Part shown: piece by piece, positions 36,480-47,094 of the stretch
Position numbering within the stretch: the first letter of the stretch is position 1
Layout: the number at the start of each line of letters is the position of its first letter
NCBI GenBank assembly: GCA_037693485.1
Contig: CM075344.1
Coordinates: 24,140,501 to 24,204,500 of the forward strand
Source: Kitagawia praeruptora
Taxonomy: Eukaryota; Streptophyta; Magnoliopsida; Apiales; Apiaceae
Direction of reading: 5' to 3'
Length of the DNA stretch: 64,000 bases
The notes under the pieces: generated by a model
Told to the model about the DNA's origin: nothing
Database searches by the model: none
What the model saw: only the letters and a program-made list of their open reading frames with translations
Position numbers and translations under genes: made by a program

Positions 36480-37285
36480 GTGAGCAATAGAATCAAACGT
36501 AAATTTAATTCCACTATAGAATCTGAAATTTGATTCTAATGTAGAATTATCTTACATGCACATATTACTCGAGCAGAATATGATAATATAAATTTGACTC
36601 TAATATAGGATATGATAATCGATTCCACTGTATAATCATATTAGCTAATCAGATCTCATAAAATAAATATAAGAATCATAAATTACTCTAATATAGAAAA
36701 TTCAAGCCACAGAAAAATACACATCCATATTTGATTCCACCATAGAACCTTAACTATAGTATTGCTAGAATTGGCAATTGAATACCTTAAACTACAGTAG
36801 CACGAACTTTTATAAATATATAAATAGATAAGCTAAATGAATCACGATCGATTTTTTCAAAAGATGCAAAGAGATTAAACAAATCCTAGCAGTCCAAGCA
36901 TATAGATTATTCTACTATGGAACCTTAACCATACGATTTTATTGTACAATCAAATAACATCTACTGTAGTAGAATAATTAAATACAAAATCAAATCTATA
37001 CGATTCTACAGTAGAATCAAATAACATATATATGATTCTACTATAGAATTATTAAATACAAAATCAAATAAGATTTATACTATTCTACTGTAGAATCAAA
37101 TCTATAGTAGAACACAAAAGTATTGAACATCTATACGATTCTACTATAGAATCAAATTTATAGGAGAACACAAAAGTATTGAACATCTATACGATTCTAC
37201 TGTAGAATTAAATCTATAGTAGAACACAAAAGTATTGAAGATCTATACAATTCTACTGTGGAATCAAATCTATAATAGTATACAA
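36480..37285. repeat. Palindrome cluster 3
   Basis: About ten copies of GATTCTACTGTAGAATCAAAT or one-base variants, the last five in a roughly 58-60-bp tandem repeat with AACACAAAAGTATTGAACATCTATAC. It ends about 540 bases from the right end of the element, mirroring cluster 1. Confidence 0.8.
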
Positions 37286-37825
37286 ATGTTGCAAAAATTA
37301 TAAATATCCATTATCTATTCGTCGAAACATAATGCAATATCAATTTCCAAATGCAATTACCTGAAAATTTTAAATAAGATCAATGTACTGCTATAATACA
37401 TAAAATTTCATCTCAAAACCTTAAATCATAAGAATTGCTTCTAGTACAGAATACTTTTGCAATACACATATACAAACCATACTATAGAACGCATCGTACT
37501 AAATCTACGAATTGAAGAGAAATGGAATCAAACCTTACTAAATAACTGTAATTGATGATTCTATACCAACGATTATGAACGATATTGAGAGGAAATCTTC
37601 GAATCTCGTGATGTAATCAATGATTTCTACTAATTTTGCTTCGATTGATCTCCCACTCATTCACACTGTGTTGTGTCATGTGTGTCTTTGTGTGTATAAT
37701 TGTGCGAGTATTTTTGTTGATTGCCCTGTTATAGCTAGATTTAATCGTAGCCGTTAAAAAATGGAGGGCTAGGATTGATACTCTCTAGGACTCTACATAA
37801 GATGGTACTCTCTAGAGTGGGACTC

Positions 37826-37920
37826 ATTATATGTATGTATGTGTGTATGTATGTAGGTACATATGTATGTATGTATGTGTTTATGTATGTATAATTATTG
37901 GGATTATACATTATACAAAT
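37826..37920. repeat. Last segment of the (TATG)n array
   Basis: TATGTATGTGTGTATG microsatellite following the MULE-like element, then ATTATACAAATATTTATGTATG as in the first segment. Confidence 0.7.
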
Positions 37921-37951
37921 ATTTATGTATGTTGCTAATGATTTTAAATAT

Positions 37952-38150
37952 TAGCTCAAATGCTCACACTGCTCAACTGGTTATGGTATTGAATTTAGTT
38001 GTGCAAGGTCATGGGTTCGAATCCCTTGAATAACAATATTTTTACAAATATTTAGAGTTAGGTTTGGAGTTAGGTTCGGAGGGTCCGAGCATGTGAATAA
38101 ATTTGTTCGGAGGGTCCGAGCATGTGAATAAATTTGCTCAGGGAAACCTC
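37952..38150 (+). mobile_element. Probable tRNA-derived SINE
   Basis: GCTCAACTGGTTATGG (A-box-like) and, about 35 bases on, GTCATGGGTTCGAATCCC (B-box). The rest does not fold as a tRNA. A 31-base unit with GGTTCGGAGGGTCCGAGCATG is repeated twice near 38064-38128. The ends are approximate. Confidence 0.5.
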
Positions 38151-38189
38151 CTGTTGGTGTATTAGATATATAATAATAGATTAAGGTTC

Positions 38190-38950
38190 CGCACGAGGCA
38201 TTAATGATATGTCTTTTTATTCAATAAATTATGTGATGTGTCTTGATTTTATTGGTTAACTTTAGGAAATTCTCCTATAGTTAACTATAAGATCATTAAA
38301 CCCTAAAAAAATCATATTTTAATAGCATGTTAGTATCAGATTATTAAAATATCAAATTCAAATCCTTTCAATTACATAATACGAGACTTGTTTATTTAAC
38401 TTTTTTTTAGCATCACCTCGAAACCAATTCTCTATAATTATATAATTAAATAAAATTTATTTATTAATATTAATTTTTAATTTTTAATTGTATTCGATCT
38501 ATGCTGTGTTTAGCACAGGTTGTTAATAAATTTTAATTTGACATTTCCTATTTAAAATTGAATTTACAATAAAATAATTTATTTGAAAATAACCTAAAAT
38601 AATATTAAATCATAGCATATATGTTGTACGGTTAGGACAATCAAAGAGATAATTTTAAACCGAAACAAATCAAACATACACATCTTGCCGCTACGTTACT
38701 TTTAGAGTAGGAAGAATTCATGATAAATAACGAGTCAACTCATTTAGAAAGTTGAGTAACTTGTACTAAACAAAAATCTATTACATATATATTGAAATAA
38801 TAAATAAATTTAAATTTTATGATTTTTTGTTGGAGCATTTGATTTTAGAACTTATTTCATGATTTCAAATTTTGATTATGACTAATTTATTATCAAAATT
38901 TTATAATTGAACTTGAAAGCATTTCCATTACATATGCTAAGTTGCTAACC
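38190..38950. other. AT-rich intergenic stretch
   Basis: No coding frame, RNA gene or clear element ends. A fragment near 38490-38530 (GATCTATGCTGTGTTTAGCACAGGTTGT) resembles a decayed Helitron 3' hairpin. Confidence 0.4.
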
Positions 38951-39597
38951 CAATCATCGGGAATTCTTCACTTTTCATTTTCACAAGAATTCTTCGCATT
39001 TCATTGTTGTGAATAAATTAATTTACTTATTATTTATTATTTTTGTTATAATTTCTATAAAATAATTTTTAAAATACTATACATACTTATAATCTAATTA
39101 AAAACTTACAATATTGATATGGGTTTTAAATAAACACTAAAGTATGCTTAGTCCTGTTTGAAAAGTCTAGGTCCGAAATCCAATTATAAACATTGAAATG
39201 TGGATGTGATGTTTGAAACGTGGGGACAACTGGTACATGTCTAAACTAACAATCCACGAGCATGATCCATTATCCAAATTTGGCCCATATTTCGAACACC
39301 TATTCCAACATGGAAACTACTATCTTGTGGAAGGATCCAGAATCCATCGCCTTAAGGTATCAAAATTACTATCTGATTACGTGAATTGTCCATCAAGTCT
39401 TCTAACCCTATTCTAATTCTTAGTTTCTTAACATCTATTTAAATAACATGATCCCTCATTCTCAGAATTACGTTTTTGGGCAGAGCTTAATATGCATGTC
39501 GCCGATGCTTCAGGCTTAATCCTCGAATAAAGACATACAAACCACTACGTCCTTGGTATGTCCCAGCCGCCATAGCCCCGAGGGCATCACCAAGAAC

Positions 39598-40458
39598 TAG
39601 GGCTGTAAATGAGTCGATACGCTCACGAACAATTCGGTGTCCGGTTCGAAAAAAGTTCGATTCGAGTTCAGTTCAATTTGTAAACGAGTCGAATATGAAC
39701 ACAATTTTGAGGTTCGTCTCGTAAATGAGTTGAACCCGAACACGACATAGTTCGATTCAAAAGTTCGCGAACAAGTTCGATTATATAGTTCATGAGCAAG
39801 TTCATTAATATAGTTCGTGAACCTTGTTCGTAAATATGATTCATGAATAAGTTTGTGCACAAACATCATATATATACGTTCGTGAACATATTTCTTTAAC
39901 ATTTAACGGGAGTTCTTGAATTCACGATAATTTTAAATAATTGTATAAGTAATAAAGTAAGTGTTACGAAGTAATATGTTAGTTTATTTTGTCTATTCAT
40001 TATATTTTCTTTGTTTAAATTTATAAATTATTTTTATTAATAATAACTAAATTATACATATGTTACATTATAAATTATAACATTAGTTCGTCATATATTA
40101 ACTAAACTTGATCCAAATTTGATTCTTTGATAAGTCTAAATTCGAAGCATTTTTCGAGTTTTCAATGTTTCATCCCCCAATTTTATTTTTATTTAAATTG
40201 CATTAAAAATTTTCTAGAAAAAAAGGTTGAAGTGTTCATGAACACGAAATCATGAACACTATTTATGAGATGTTTGTGAATAGTTGCTCGTTAGACATGT
40301 TCGTGAACATGTTCGTGAATAAAAAATTTCTTAACGAGTCGATACACAAACAAAAATATTGGCTCGATCAAAGTTCGAGTTCGAGTTCGATGTATTTGTA
40401 ACGAGCTGATACACGAACAATTAAAAGTTCGGCTCGGTTCGACTCATTTACAGGCCTA
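39598..40458. mobile_element. hAT-type MITE (861 bp)
   Basis: Left end TAGGGCTGTAAATGAGTCG, right end on the minus strand TAGGCCTGTAAATGAGTCG (18 of 19 equal), with the 8-bp duplication CCAAGAAC at 39590-39597 and 40459-40466. Both halves carry TTCGAGTTCG / TTCGTGAACA repeats. Predicted peptides on the minus strand are repeat artefacts. Confidence 0.88.
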
Positions 40459-41075
40459 CCAAGAACTACGTTTTGACTTGATTCTCAACATACGATTAAG
40501 ATACGTAGGCATCTTGTGAAGACACGATTCATATCCCAAAACACAAGTGCATCCATTAAAACTCGAAACTCACAATCCTTACATTAAATACATACAAATC
40601 CTAGTTGCAAATTCAACCCTAATTTTTATTCCACAACATTTAGCGCAGTCTGTGGGAAGACAACATCAACCATGATGAACACACGGAGAACTCCGATGGC
40701 TATGAACATCACCACAGCACTTCTGTACCCGAGACCACAGAACAAGGGTCTGTACCCCCTGAAACGAGTACCTAGATTCCGGGTTCTCAACCCCAAGGAC
40801 GAATCTCCAAATTCCTGAAACTCATGTCGAGGGAACGCAGCTTAAGGGGACGAATCCCCAAGGCCATGAGATTAATCCCCTTCAGCTGGTTGTTTCCCTT
40901 TTAGGATACGGCCTACCCCCATATAGCATAGATCTCCACCCTCGTGATTCTTGTAAGCACGAATCCAGTCTACAAACTACCTATCGATCCCCCAAACGCA
41001 GGAGGAGTTGGAGGAAGTTGGTCATGCATGTCGAATGCACAAGCTACATAAAGCCCCACACATCACATGCCTAGA

Positions 41076-41716
41076 TAGGGGTGAGCATTCGGTTCGGTTA
41101 ACCGAATACCGAACCGAAATTACCGAAATAATTCGGTTCGGTTAACCGAACCGAAATATTTCGGTTCGGTATTCGGTTATGGTTTTTTCAGTTATTCGGT
41201 ATTTCGGTTATTTCGGTTTTTTTACCGAAATAACCGAAATTACCGAATTAACCGAAATGTATAATAAAATATTTATATTAATATTATCTCTTCTTATTTC
41301 TTAATTCCTTTATCAATATTTTATATGTAAAATAATAATATTTATATTTTATATGTAAAATAATAATTTTTATATGTAAATTAATAATTTTTTATATATA
41401 AAATAATAATATATATTTTTTATATGTAAAATAATAATTTTTTATATGTAAAATAGTAATTTTTTATATTTAAAATAGTAATTTTTTATATGTAAAATAA
41501 TATTTTTTATATTTTTATATTTAATATGTAAAATAAAATATATAAATATATATAATTCGGTTTTTCGGTAAAATAACCGAAATAAATATTTCGGTTCGGT
41601 TACCGAACCGAAATATTTCGGTTCGGTATTCGGTTATGGTTTTCGGCCTTATTCGATATTTCGGTTATTTCGGTATTCGGTAATTCGGTTCGGTTATAAC
41701 CGAATAATCAGCCCTA
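41076..41716. mobile_element. hAT-type MITE (641 bp), GGTTCGGTTAACCGAA-rich
   Basis: Left end TAGGGGTGAGCATTCGG and right end (minus strand) TAGGGCTGATTATTCGG, with the 8-bp duplication TGCCTAGA at 41068-41075 and 41717-41724. Each arm is an array of TTCGGTTCGGTTA/TAACCGAACCGAA; the middle repeats ATAATTTTTTATATGTAAA. The arms can pair over about 150 bases. Confidence 0.9.
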
Positions 41717-42333
41717 TGCCTAGATCCTGTCTATGAAGGAGGGTACCAAGATTATTCTGGACTCTATACTGAGGATTCATCATCTAAGGATGATTGAGAT
41801 TGAGCCCCGAGGAGAAGGCGTGTAGATAAGGAACCCATTGGACATGCCCGAAAAATTTAGGACAGAGTGCCAAGAACGGCACAAGATAGAGTTAAGGCTC
41901 ATAAAGAGTCGAGATCCAAAAGTTGAAACAAGACCGGAAAAGAAACAATAGAGTTAAAATTGCCATCCTACTTCAAGAATATGATAGATTCCCTTTATCA
42001 AAGTTTACTCACAGGAATTCTTCACTTTTCATTTTGCAGATATTCTTTGCATTTCATTTTTATGAATAAATTATTTCACTTATTATTTATTATTTTTGTT
42101 ATAATTTCTATATAATAATTTTTTAAAATGCTATGCATACTAATAATCTAGCTACAGACTTACCAGTATAAGATATGAATGAATGACCTGTTGTGAGCTG
42201 TAGAGAAATATGTTTTCTCCTATACAACATATATGGGCCTGTAATACCTAATACAAAAACTATATACAAGGCCATAGAAATATTACTATATATAATATAC
42301 ATATATACTCTTTTTTAATATGCAAAACCATGT

Positions 42334-42537
42334 TTAAATGACGTGCAATAGTACCAAAGTCTGGTACCGAAAATCAAACTGCTGTTTCCCTAGCGCCTTA
42401 GTAAAAAAAATTGCAAGTTGATTGTTCGTAGGGACATGAGAAGGATTGATTGTTCCATCTGGAATGGTGTCTGTAAGAAAATGACAATCTACTTCAATAT
42501 GTTTTGTAAAAAAAAATTTGCTCTTCAATTTTTTCAA
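42334..42537 (-). pseudogene. Copia RNase H C-terminal remnant
   Basis: The minus strand encodes TKHIEVDCHFLTD, DGTINPSHVPTNNQLA and FFTKALGKQQFDF, the last part of a copia polyprotein (known pattern TKHIE-DCHF and LADIFTKALG). Upstream pol is absent, and one Asp of the tail is replaced. The sequence to its left (42190-42330) may be its decayed 3' LTR. Confidence 0.75.
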
Positions 42538-42539
42538 AA

Positions 42540-42944
42540 TTAAAATAATCCTAGTTTATATTCTATTTTGTTATAACCTTGGGATTGTTACCTACTGGTG
42601 ACCTCAGGCTATCAAGCTCTGATACAGATGAAGATAGTTCATTACTTCATTTCATACATGTACTACTGATATGGATATGCATTATGCACCAGTGCTAGAA
42701 AAATAAATTGCTTTTATTTCAAAACCAGCAGTATAGATTCAGTAGCCTTATACTTAATTATTAAAACAACAAACTCCAGTTTCATGACCATGCATGATTG
42801 CATATAACAATGGTAGTGTGTGATAAGAATAAAAAACAATGAAACAGAACAATAGAAACGTAACAGATACTACTATTCATGGGATTAGGCTGGTTTTCGA
42901 CTTCTTTTATCCCTGACAAAAGGGATGTCGATTGGTTTTAAACC
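42540..42944. other. 3' flank of BAHD gene 1
   Basis: 42700-42944 is matched by 46870-47094 downstream of BAHD gene 2 (shared AACAACAAACTCCAG, TAGTGTGTGATAAGAATAAA), so the 3' UTR belongs to the duplicated unit. No other gene is seen. Confidence 0.6.
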
Positions 42945-44240
42945 TCAAAGTGGCGCAGGGTTTACTGTGGCGAAAGCAAGAAGATCCGGATCATTCTCAA
43001 AAATCGCCATATCTTCTTCGCTTAAGGAAACTATTGCTTGAATCCCACCACCTGCTCTAGTGTCACATAAGGAGATGAAATTGACCAACTGTAAATTGCA
43101 ATAATAGAACCAGACCGGTTTTCCCCATCCGAAATCAAGTTCATAGTGACCCATATTACACATGCTAGTGATCCAAAGAGAGAAAGATATTTCCCCTGAG
43201 GACATCATTTCTGCAATTTTAACAAGGGTTGGAGTTCCAGCATCTCCCTTTATAGCCTCGATGAAGTTGTCACTGATCTCTGCCTTGCATTTCTTTATTT
43301 GATCCACCAATGTCTTATGTTCAAGTTCAGGGGAAAGCTTGCATTGTGCTAAACCGGGCCAAACAAGATTGCCTGCAGAGTTTTTTGGAACACAGTTCTT
43401 TCCTCGAAGATTAATAATCATCCCCAAATTAAAAGGTTTTTCCAGAGAGCTGTCATTTGATTTGCAAGCAGCTTTGGCAACACACTTCCATAACAAGGCT
43501 GCTACAACTTCAAATCGAGATGGTTCACTTCCTGCAGATTTTAGCTTAATATCGGCCTTTAGGTCTGCTATCTTTAGACCATTAAAGACGAACCTTTGGG
43601 AATCAAACTTGATTTTGCTGAAGCTCATGGGACTTTTAAACGACAGAGAAGGAATTTGCGGAAACAATGACGAAGCAGTGAAACTAGGATTTACAGTTTC
43701 TGAAGAAGATCCTCTGGCTGCAGAGGTCCAATCTTTCATAAACAACGTGTAAGTGGCTCCATCCAAGAATTTGTGGGAAACGCAAGTACATAGTGCAATT
43801 CCACCACAACTGAAAATGTTCACTTGAATTATAAGAAGATAATTTCCTATGGGTGATTCTCTGGCTTCCTCTGGAACTAATCTGTTGATTATTTCATCTC
43901 CTGGAGATCGACCAAGGAAATCAGAGAGACTACAATTTACTCGAGTTTCAATGTAGTAAACTCCTTCATCATTACAATCAATGTAAAAATCATCTCGAAC
44001 CTTTCCAGCAAAAGGATAAAATCGAGTTAAGGTTTCTGACAATGATTGTTTTAGAAGTTTAGACTTATCTGAAATGACAGAATTGAGATCGCCAGTGTTG
44101 TTGTTAAGATAAAACAACATCAATGGAACATAAAGCTTAACTTGTGTTTGATCAAGAACGGAAAGCTTAAAAATTTTCAAGGAGTCGGGTGTCGGAGAAG
44201 TTGGTAAAATTGTCTCCTTTGTAACAATTTGAACAACCAT
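42945..44240 (-). CDS. BAHD acyltransferase, gene 1
   Basis: Cytosolic enzyme family that transfers acyl groups from acyl-CoA to alcohols or amines in specialised metabolism. 431 aa from the chosen ATG, a usual BAHD length, intronless. Catalytic HXXXD is HKFLD (His156-Asp160) and the structural DFGWG is at 369-373. N-terminal SPTPDSLK..KLSVLDQ and RFYPFAGK (about 74-80) match clade III members such as vinorine synthase and related alkaloid acetyltransferases; the substrate cannot be told. The frame extends 27 codons upstream (MSFICLNFACF..), but that stretch is not shared with gene 2 and lies across a probable 3' splice site (TTTGTCATGCAG|TG), so I start at MVVQIVTKE. It is a tandem paralogue of the gene at 47.1-48.4 kb, same strand. 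Confidence 0.92.
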   Translation of the reverse strand: MVVQIVTKETILPTSPTPDSLKIFKLSVLDQTQVKLYVPLMLFYLNNNTGDLNSVISDKSKLLKQSLSETLTRFYPFAGKVRDDFYIDCNDEGVYYIETRVNCSLSDFLGRSPGDEIINRLVPEEARESPIGNYLLIIQVNIFSCGGIALCTCVSHKFLDGATYTLFMKDWTSAARGSSSETVNPSFTASSLFPQIPSLSFKSPMSFSKIKFDSQRFVFNGLKIADLKADIKLKSAGSEPSRFEVVAALLWKCVAKAACKSNDSSLEKPFNLGMIINLRGKNCVPKNSAGNLVWPGLAQCKLSPELEHKTLVDQIKKCKAEISDNFIEAIKGDAGTPTLVKIAEMMSSGEISFSLWITSMCNMGHYELDFGWGKPVWFYYCNLQLVNFISLCDTRAGGGIQAIVSLSEEDMAIFENDPDLLAFATVNPAPL

Positions 44241-44253
44241 TTCCTCTGTGCCA

Positions 44254-44742
44254 CTGCATGACAAATCCAGTAAAATCAGGAGTGAAGCAAAACATGCAAA
44301 GTTCAGACAGATGAAACTCATAAAAAAGGACGCAGTTCCAAATTGTTGTGGTATGTATAGTTGCTTACTATCACTATTATCATGACAGTCTCTGCTCTCG
44401 ACAAATTTAAAGATGATATTTCAACTATATATATACATGTCTTTTAGTTCCTAGATGTGTATGTACAAACTCGAATTTAGCAATATGTTAAATTCACTTG
44501 AATCTGTAAATGACTTGTGGTTTGGAGCAAATAAGAACCTTACTGAGGGATAATTATACTGTTCTTAAAATCAAATCATGTAGATTAGAGATGAACAGGG
44601 CCAAAGTTAATCAAGTTAATTAAATAGAAGATACACATGCATGGTCTGCATGTTATAGTTTATAGAATCTTGGTACGTGTAAATCCTAGAGAGTTTATAA
44701 CATGCATGGTCTGCATGTTATAGTTTATAGAATCTGATGTAC
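44254..44742 (-). other. Probable 5'-UTR intron of BAHD gene 1
   Basis: Donor AAG|GTACATC at 44742 and acceptor CATGCAG|TGG at 44254, 489 bases, between the TATA block and the ATG. The donor is conserved in gene 2 (about 48668) and in the third promoter copy (about 843); gene 2 has an equivalent acceptor GTGCAG|TGAG near 48437. It contains a direct repeat of CATGCATGGTCTGCATGTTA (44638 and 44701). Inferred from sequence only. Confidence 0.5.
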
Positions 44743-44812
44743 CTTGCTTCTCCCATTGTAGTATATGTGCTTCTTCTTTGTGCTCCTTGTATATTTTAAG
44801 TTGTGAAGGCTA

Positions 44813-44824
44813 GTTTATATAGAG
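44813..44824 (-). promoter_or_regulatory. TATA box of BAHD gene 1
   Basis: CTCTATATAAAC on the minus strand, inside a block (44735-44830) conserved in all three copies, with the start site expected about 30 bases downstream. A second TATATATATAG at about 44426-44437 lies inside the putative intron. Confidence 0.65.
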
Positions 44825-44829
44825 ATATT

Positions 44830-46060
44830 TGATGTTTTCTTGTAGAGTACAGTAGATATAGTTGTAGAGAACGATTGTTTCTACTGTGTTTGTAGTAAAT
44901 CCGTAACTTCGCTTTCAAGCAGCACCTCCTTAATTAGATTCGCTGTCACCCTTTCTTTTCACGTTGTTTAGAGTCTGAGGAGTCAAATTAAGAGTGCTGC
45001 CATGCAAGTACGTCTAGATAAACACTAACTATTACTTGAAACAAAACCAACTTGTCAAGCTTTATTTGGCATCGATCGTTGATGATATCGTTTATCTTTT
45101 TCGTTTAGGAAGTGCTTTGGTAAAAAAGTTAACCAGGACCATCAATGGTCTCTTTATCTGATTTAACACTGGCTCCCTTTATGGAAAATCGATGGTTCAA
45201 ATCAGGTGCATAGTGAATTAGCTAGGACGTCTTTCATTTCTTAGTTATACTAGCCGAAATTATCTTAAATTCCTAATTTTAAACTTTTTTAAATGAATAA
45301 AATCTTGAACCACCAAGTTGTATATAATACTATATTCTCGATTTTTATTTCGATTGTTAGTTAATAAACTCCTAGTATATAATTTCAATAATAAATTAAA
45401 TTAATATTTAATTTTATTATTTTAATTAATTAAATTTATATAACTTATCTCTGGTAATATAAGAATAGTTATATTATTAATTGTATTTATTATTAATCTA
45501 TTATAGATATATTTTAAATATTAATTAATGGAGCCCTAAGTCCTATATTCTCAGACTTTTATTTCAATTTAGTAAAATAAGTTATTATTAATTAATCAGT
45601 TTCAAAAAAAAGTTATTATTAATTAATTAATTAATTGGCATACCGTGCATACCGTGGTATACATGGCATACCTTTTAATAAAGAGTATAGATTTCGAAGT
45701 GGAAGTAGGATATAATTAATTTTTTTTCTTGTATGTAGTATGCTAAAAATGAAAAATTTTACAATTTCAATTCTCGAAATCTGGAAATAAAACAGAATAT
45801 AACATGTACACCTCTGCTTTAATAATGGAAATGGACACCCTTGATAGGCATTTCTAATCTGACTTGTCTAGAAATTTAACTAGTGCGTCTGGAAACATTT
45901 GGTCCCTACTGGTAGTGCTACCTGTAATTATTTCTTACTTGCATCATATCTATTTTTGCATCTAAACAACTAAAACACATAGACACATACTGCAAAGTCG
46001 CTACACAACTGCTTAGACTCTATCTAGAAGTAGTGCAATATCGGCATGATACATGATAAA
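44830..46060. other. Upstream region of BAHD gene 1, with Helitron-end repeat
   Basis: No gene. 44890-45010 and 45680-46020 are shared with 1.19-1.30 and 2.51-2.83 kb. 45249-45620 is a copy of 62271-62640 (ATCTTAAATTCCTAATTTT..GAATAAAATCTTGAA.CACCAAG), but lacks the CCGTGCGAAGCACGG hairpin present there. Confidence 0.6.
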
Positions 46061-46300
46061 GCAGAGTCTTTATAAGTGTTGTGCGACAGGCCTGAGCAGT
46101 AGTGCAATATCGGCATGATACATGAGAACCTCAACAATTTTTTGGAATTGGACTTTCCCCGGAAAAAATAATTTAGTACCGTGTGAACATTGACCCGATG
46201 CTAAACTTATGAGAACAGATGATTGATTTGGCTTTGGCCTACTTCATAAAAAACAATATTCTAGTATGAAGTTTTCTAAGCTATATCAACATATTGTGAG

Positions 46301-46530
46301 CTAGTTAAGTCCAGTTTCTTGGATGGGTTCTGGTTGTGGAGTTCCAATAGCTGACGTTTTGAGGCCGATCAATTTTGCTGATGAAGATGTTATTAGCCCT
46401 CTAGCAACCTCAGTTTCGTCTCCATCCAACGTCTTGCAGAGAACAATGTTATCATTGTCTGAGAGTATTGTTTTATAGTAGCCCAACAGAAGCTCCTACT
46501 TTCAACTGCAGCACCGGGGATCGTTGGATT
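46301..46530 (-). pseudogene. Unidentified coding-like fragment between the BAHD genes
   Basis: The minus strand is open over about 60 codons (TILSDNDNIVLCKTLDGDET, then EVARGLITSSSAKLIGLKTS) to a stop at 46301, and in another frame upstream reads LQLKVGASVGLL. It looks like degraded protein-coding sequence with a frameshift. I do not recognise the family. It lies just left of the 3' flank of BAHD gene 2 and is absent from the other duplicate units. Confidence 0.3.
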
Positions 46531-47094
46531 CCAGTGGATAACTTGAACAAGCATGTAGAGAAGGATCTTCTTGTTGGAAATTTTTTCCTGTTTTTATTTT
46601 GTTCATTTTCCTTTCTGAGCTTAAGTTATTTTAATTGTTTGCTTTTTTCTTAACTAGGCCTTCACTTACTATTACTCTACTATCCAATTGTAGTTAGACT
46701 TTCTTAGACAACTTCACTAAACGTCTAAACCAATGTTAAAACTGAATATGGAAAATGATAGGAACTTACTTTCTGGAGCAGGGAATTACACACTATTCAC
46801 CACAACATCAGTGGTAGAGAAAAAAGAAAAGGCGTATTCGACAGCTTCGGGACCAGAGTTCAAGTTTATGTTATTTTGCTTTTATTACAAAACCAGCAGT
46901 ATTGATTGACTAGCCTTAATTATTAGAACAACAAACTCCAGATTCATGACCAGACATATATTGATAGTAGTGTGTGATAAGAATAAACACAAAGAAACAG
47001 TACAACAGAAGCATAACAAAAATTATTCAGGGGACAAGGCTGGATTTTGCCAATTTCATTTCCTGATAATTAGGATGTCTACTGGTTTTAAGCT

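Larger units (their letters stand above)
29844..37825. mobile_element. MULE-like element with gene fragments and palindrome arrays (7,982 bp)
   Basis: The left end (from 29844) and the reverse complement of the right end (to 37825) align without gaps at about 30 of the first 49 positions, including AGAG.ACCATCTT and GAGAG blocks. Both abut the same 10-bp sequence ATTATATGTA (29834-29843 and 37826-37835), consistent with a Mutator-like target duplication in the array. No MURA transposase frame is seen. The inside carries peptidase, Ulp1-like and unidentified coding fragments and three clusters of a 16-17-bp palindrome. AT-rich flanks make a chance TSD possible, but TIR and TSD coincide at the same boundary. 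Confidence 0.7.
38958..42180 (+). mobile_element. Decayed gypsy-type LTR element relic, hit by two hAT MITEs
   Basis: At 40645-40668 the sequence CCACAACA|TTTAGCGCAGTCTGTGGGA resembles a 5' LTR end followed by the GGCGCCGTCTGTGGGA-type primer-binding site of plant gypsy elements, followed by an ATG (40671) and a basic MNTRRTP start, then stops. A 170-bp sequence beginning GGAATTCTTCACTTTTCATTTT occurs at 38958-39125 and again at 42013-42180, as expected of LTR copies. Only decayed gag-region sequence remains. Boundaries and subfamily are uncertain. Confidence 0.4.

Noticed and set aside
39597..39902. 101-codon minus-strand frame in the hAT MITE at 39.6 kb
   Set aside because: Made of the GTTCGTGAA subterminal repeats, no start context or domain.
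43339..43752. 137-codon plus-strand frame opposite BAHD gene 1 (and 47489-47902 opposite gene 2)
   Set aside because: Antisense shadow of conserved coding sequence; appears in both only because the genes are duplicates.
44241..44321. N-terminal hydrophobic extension of BAHD gene 1 (MSFICLNFACFASLLILLDL) as a signal peptide
   Set aside because: Not shared with gene 2, lies across a likely 3' splice site, and BAHD enzymes normally start at the position chosen and are cytosolic.
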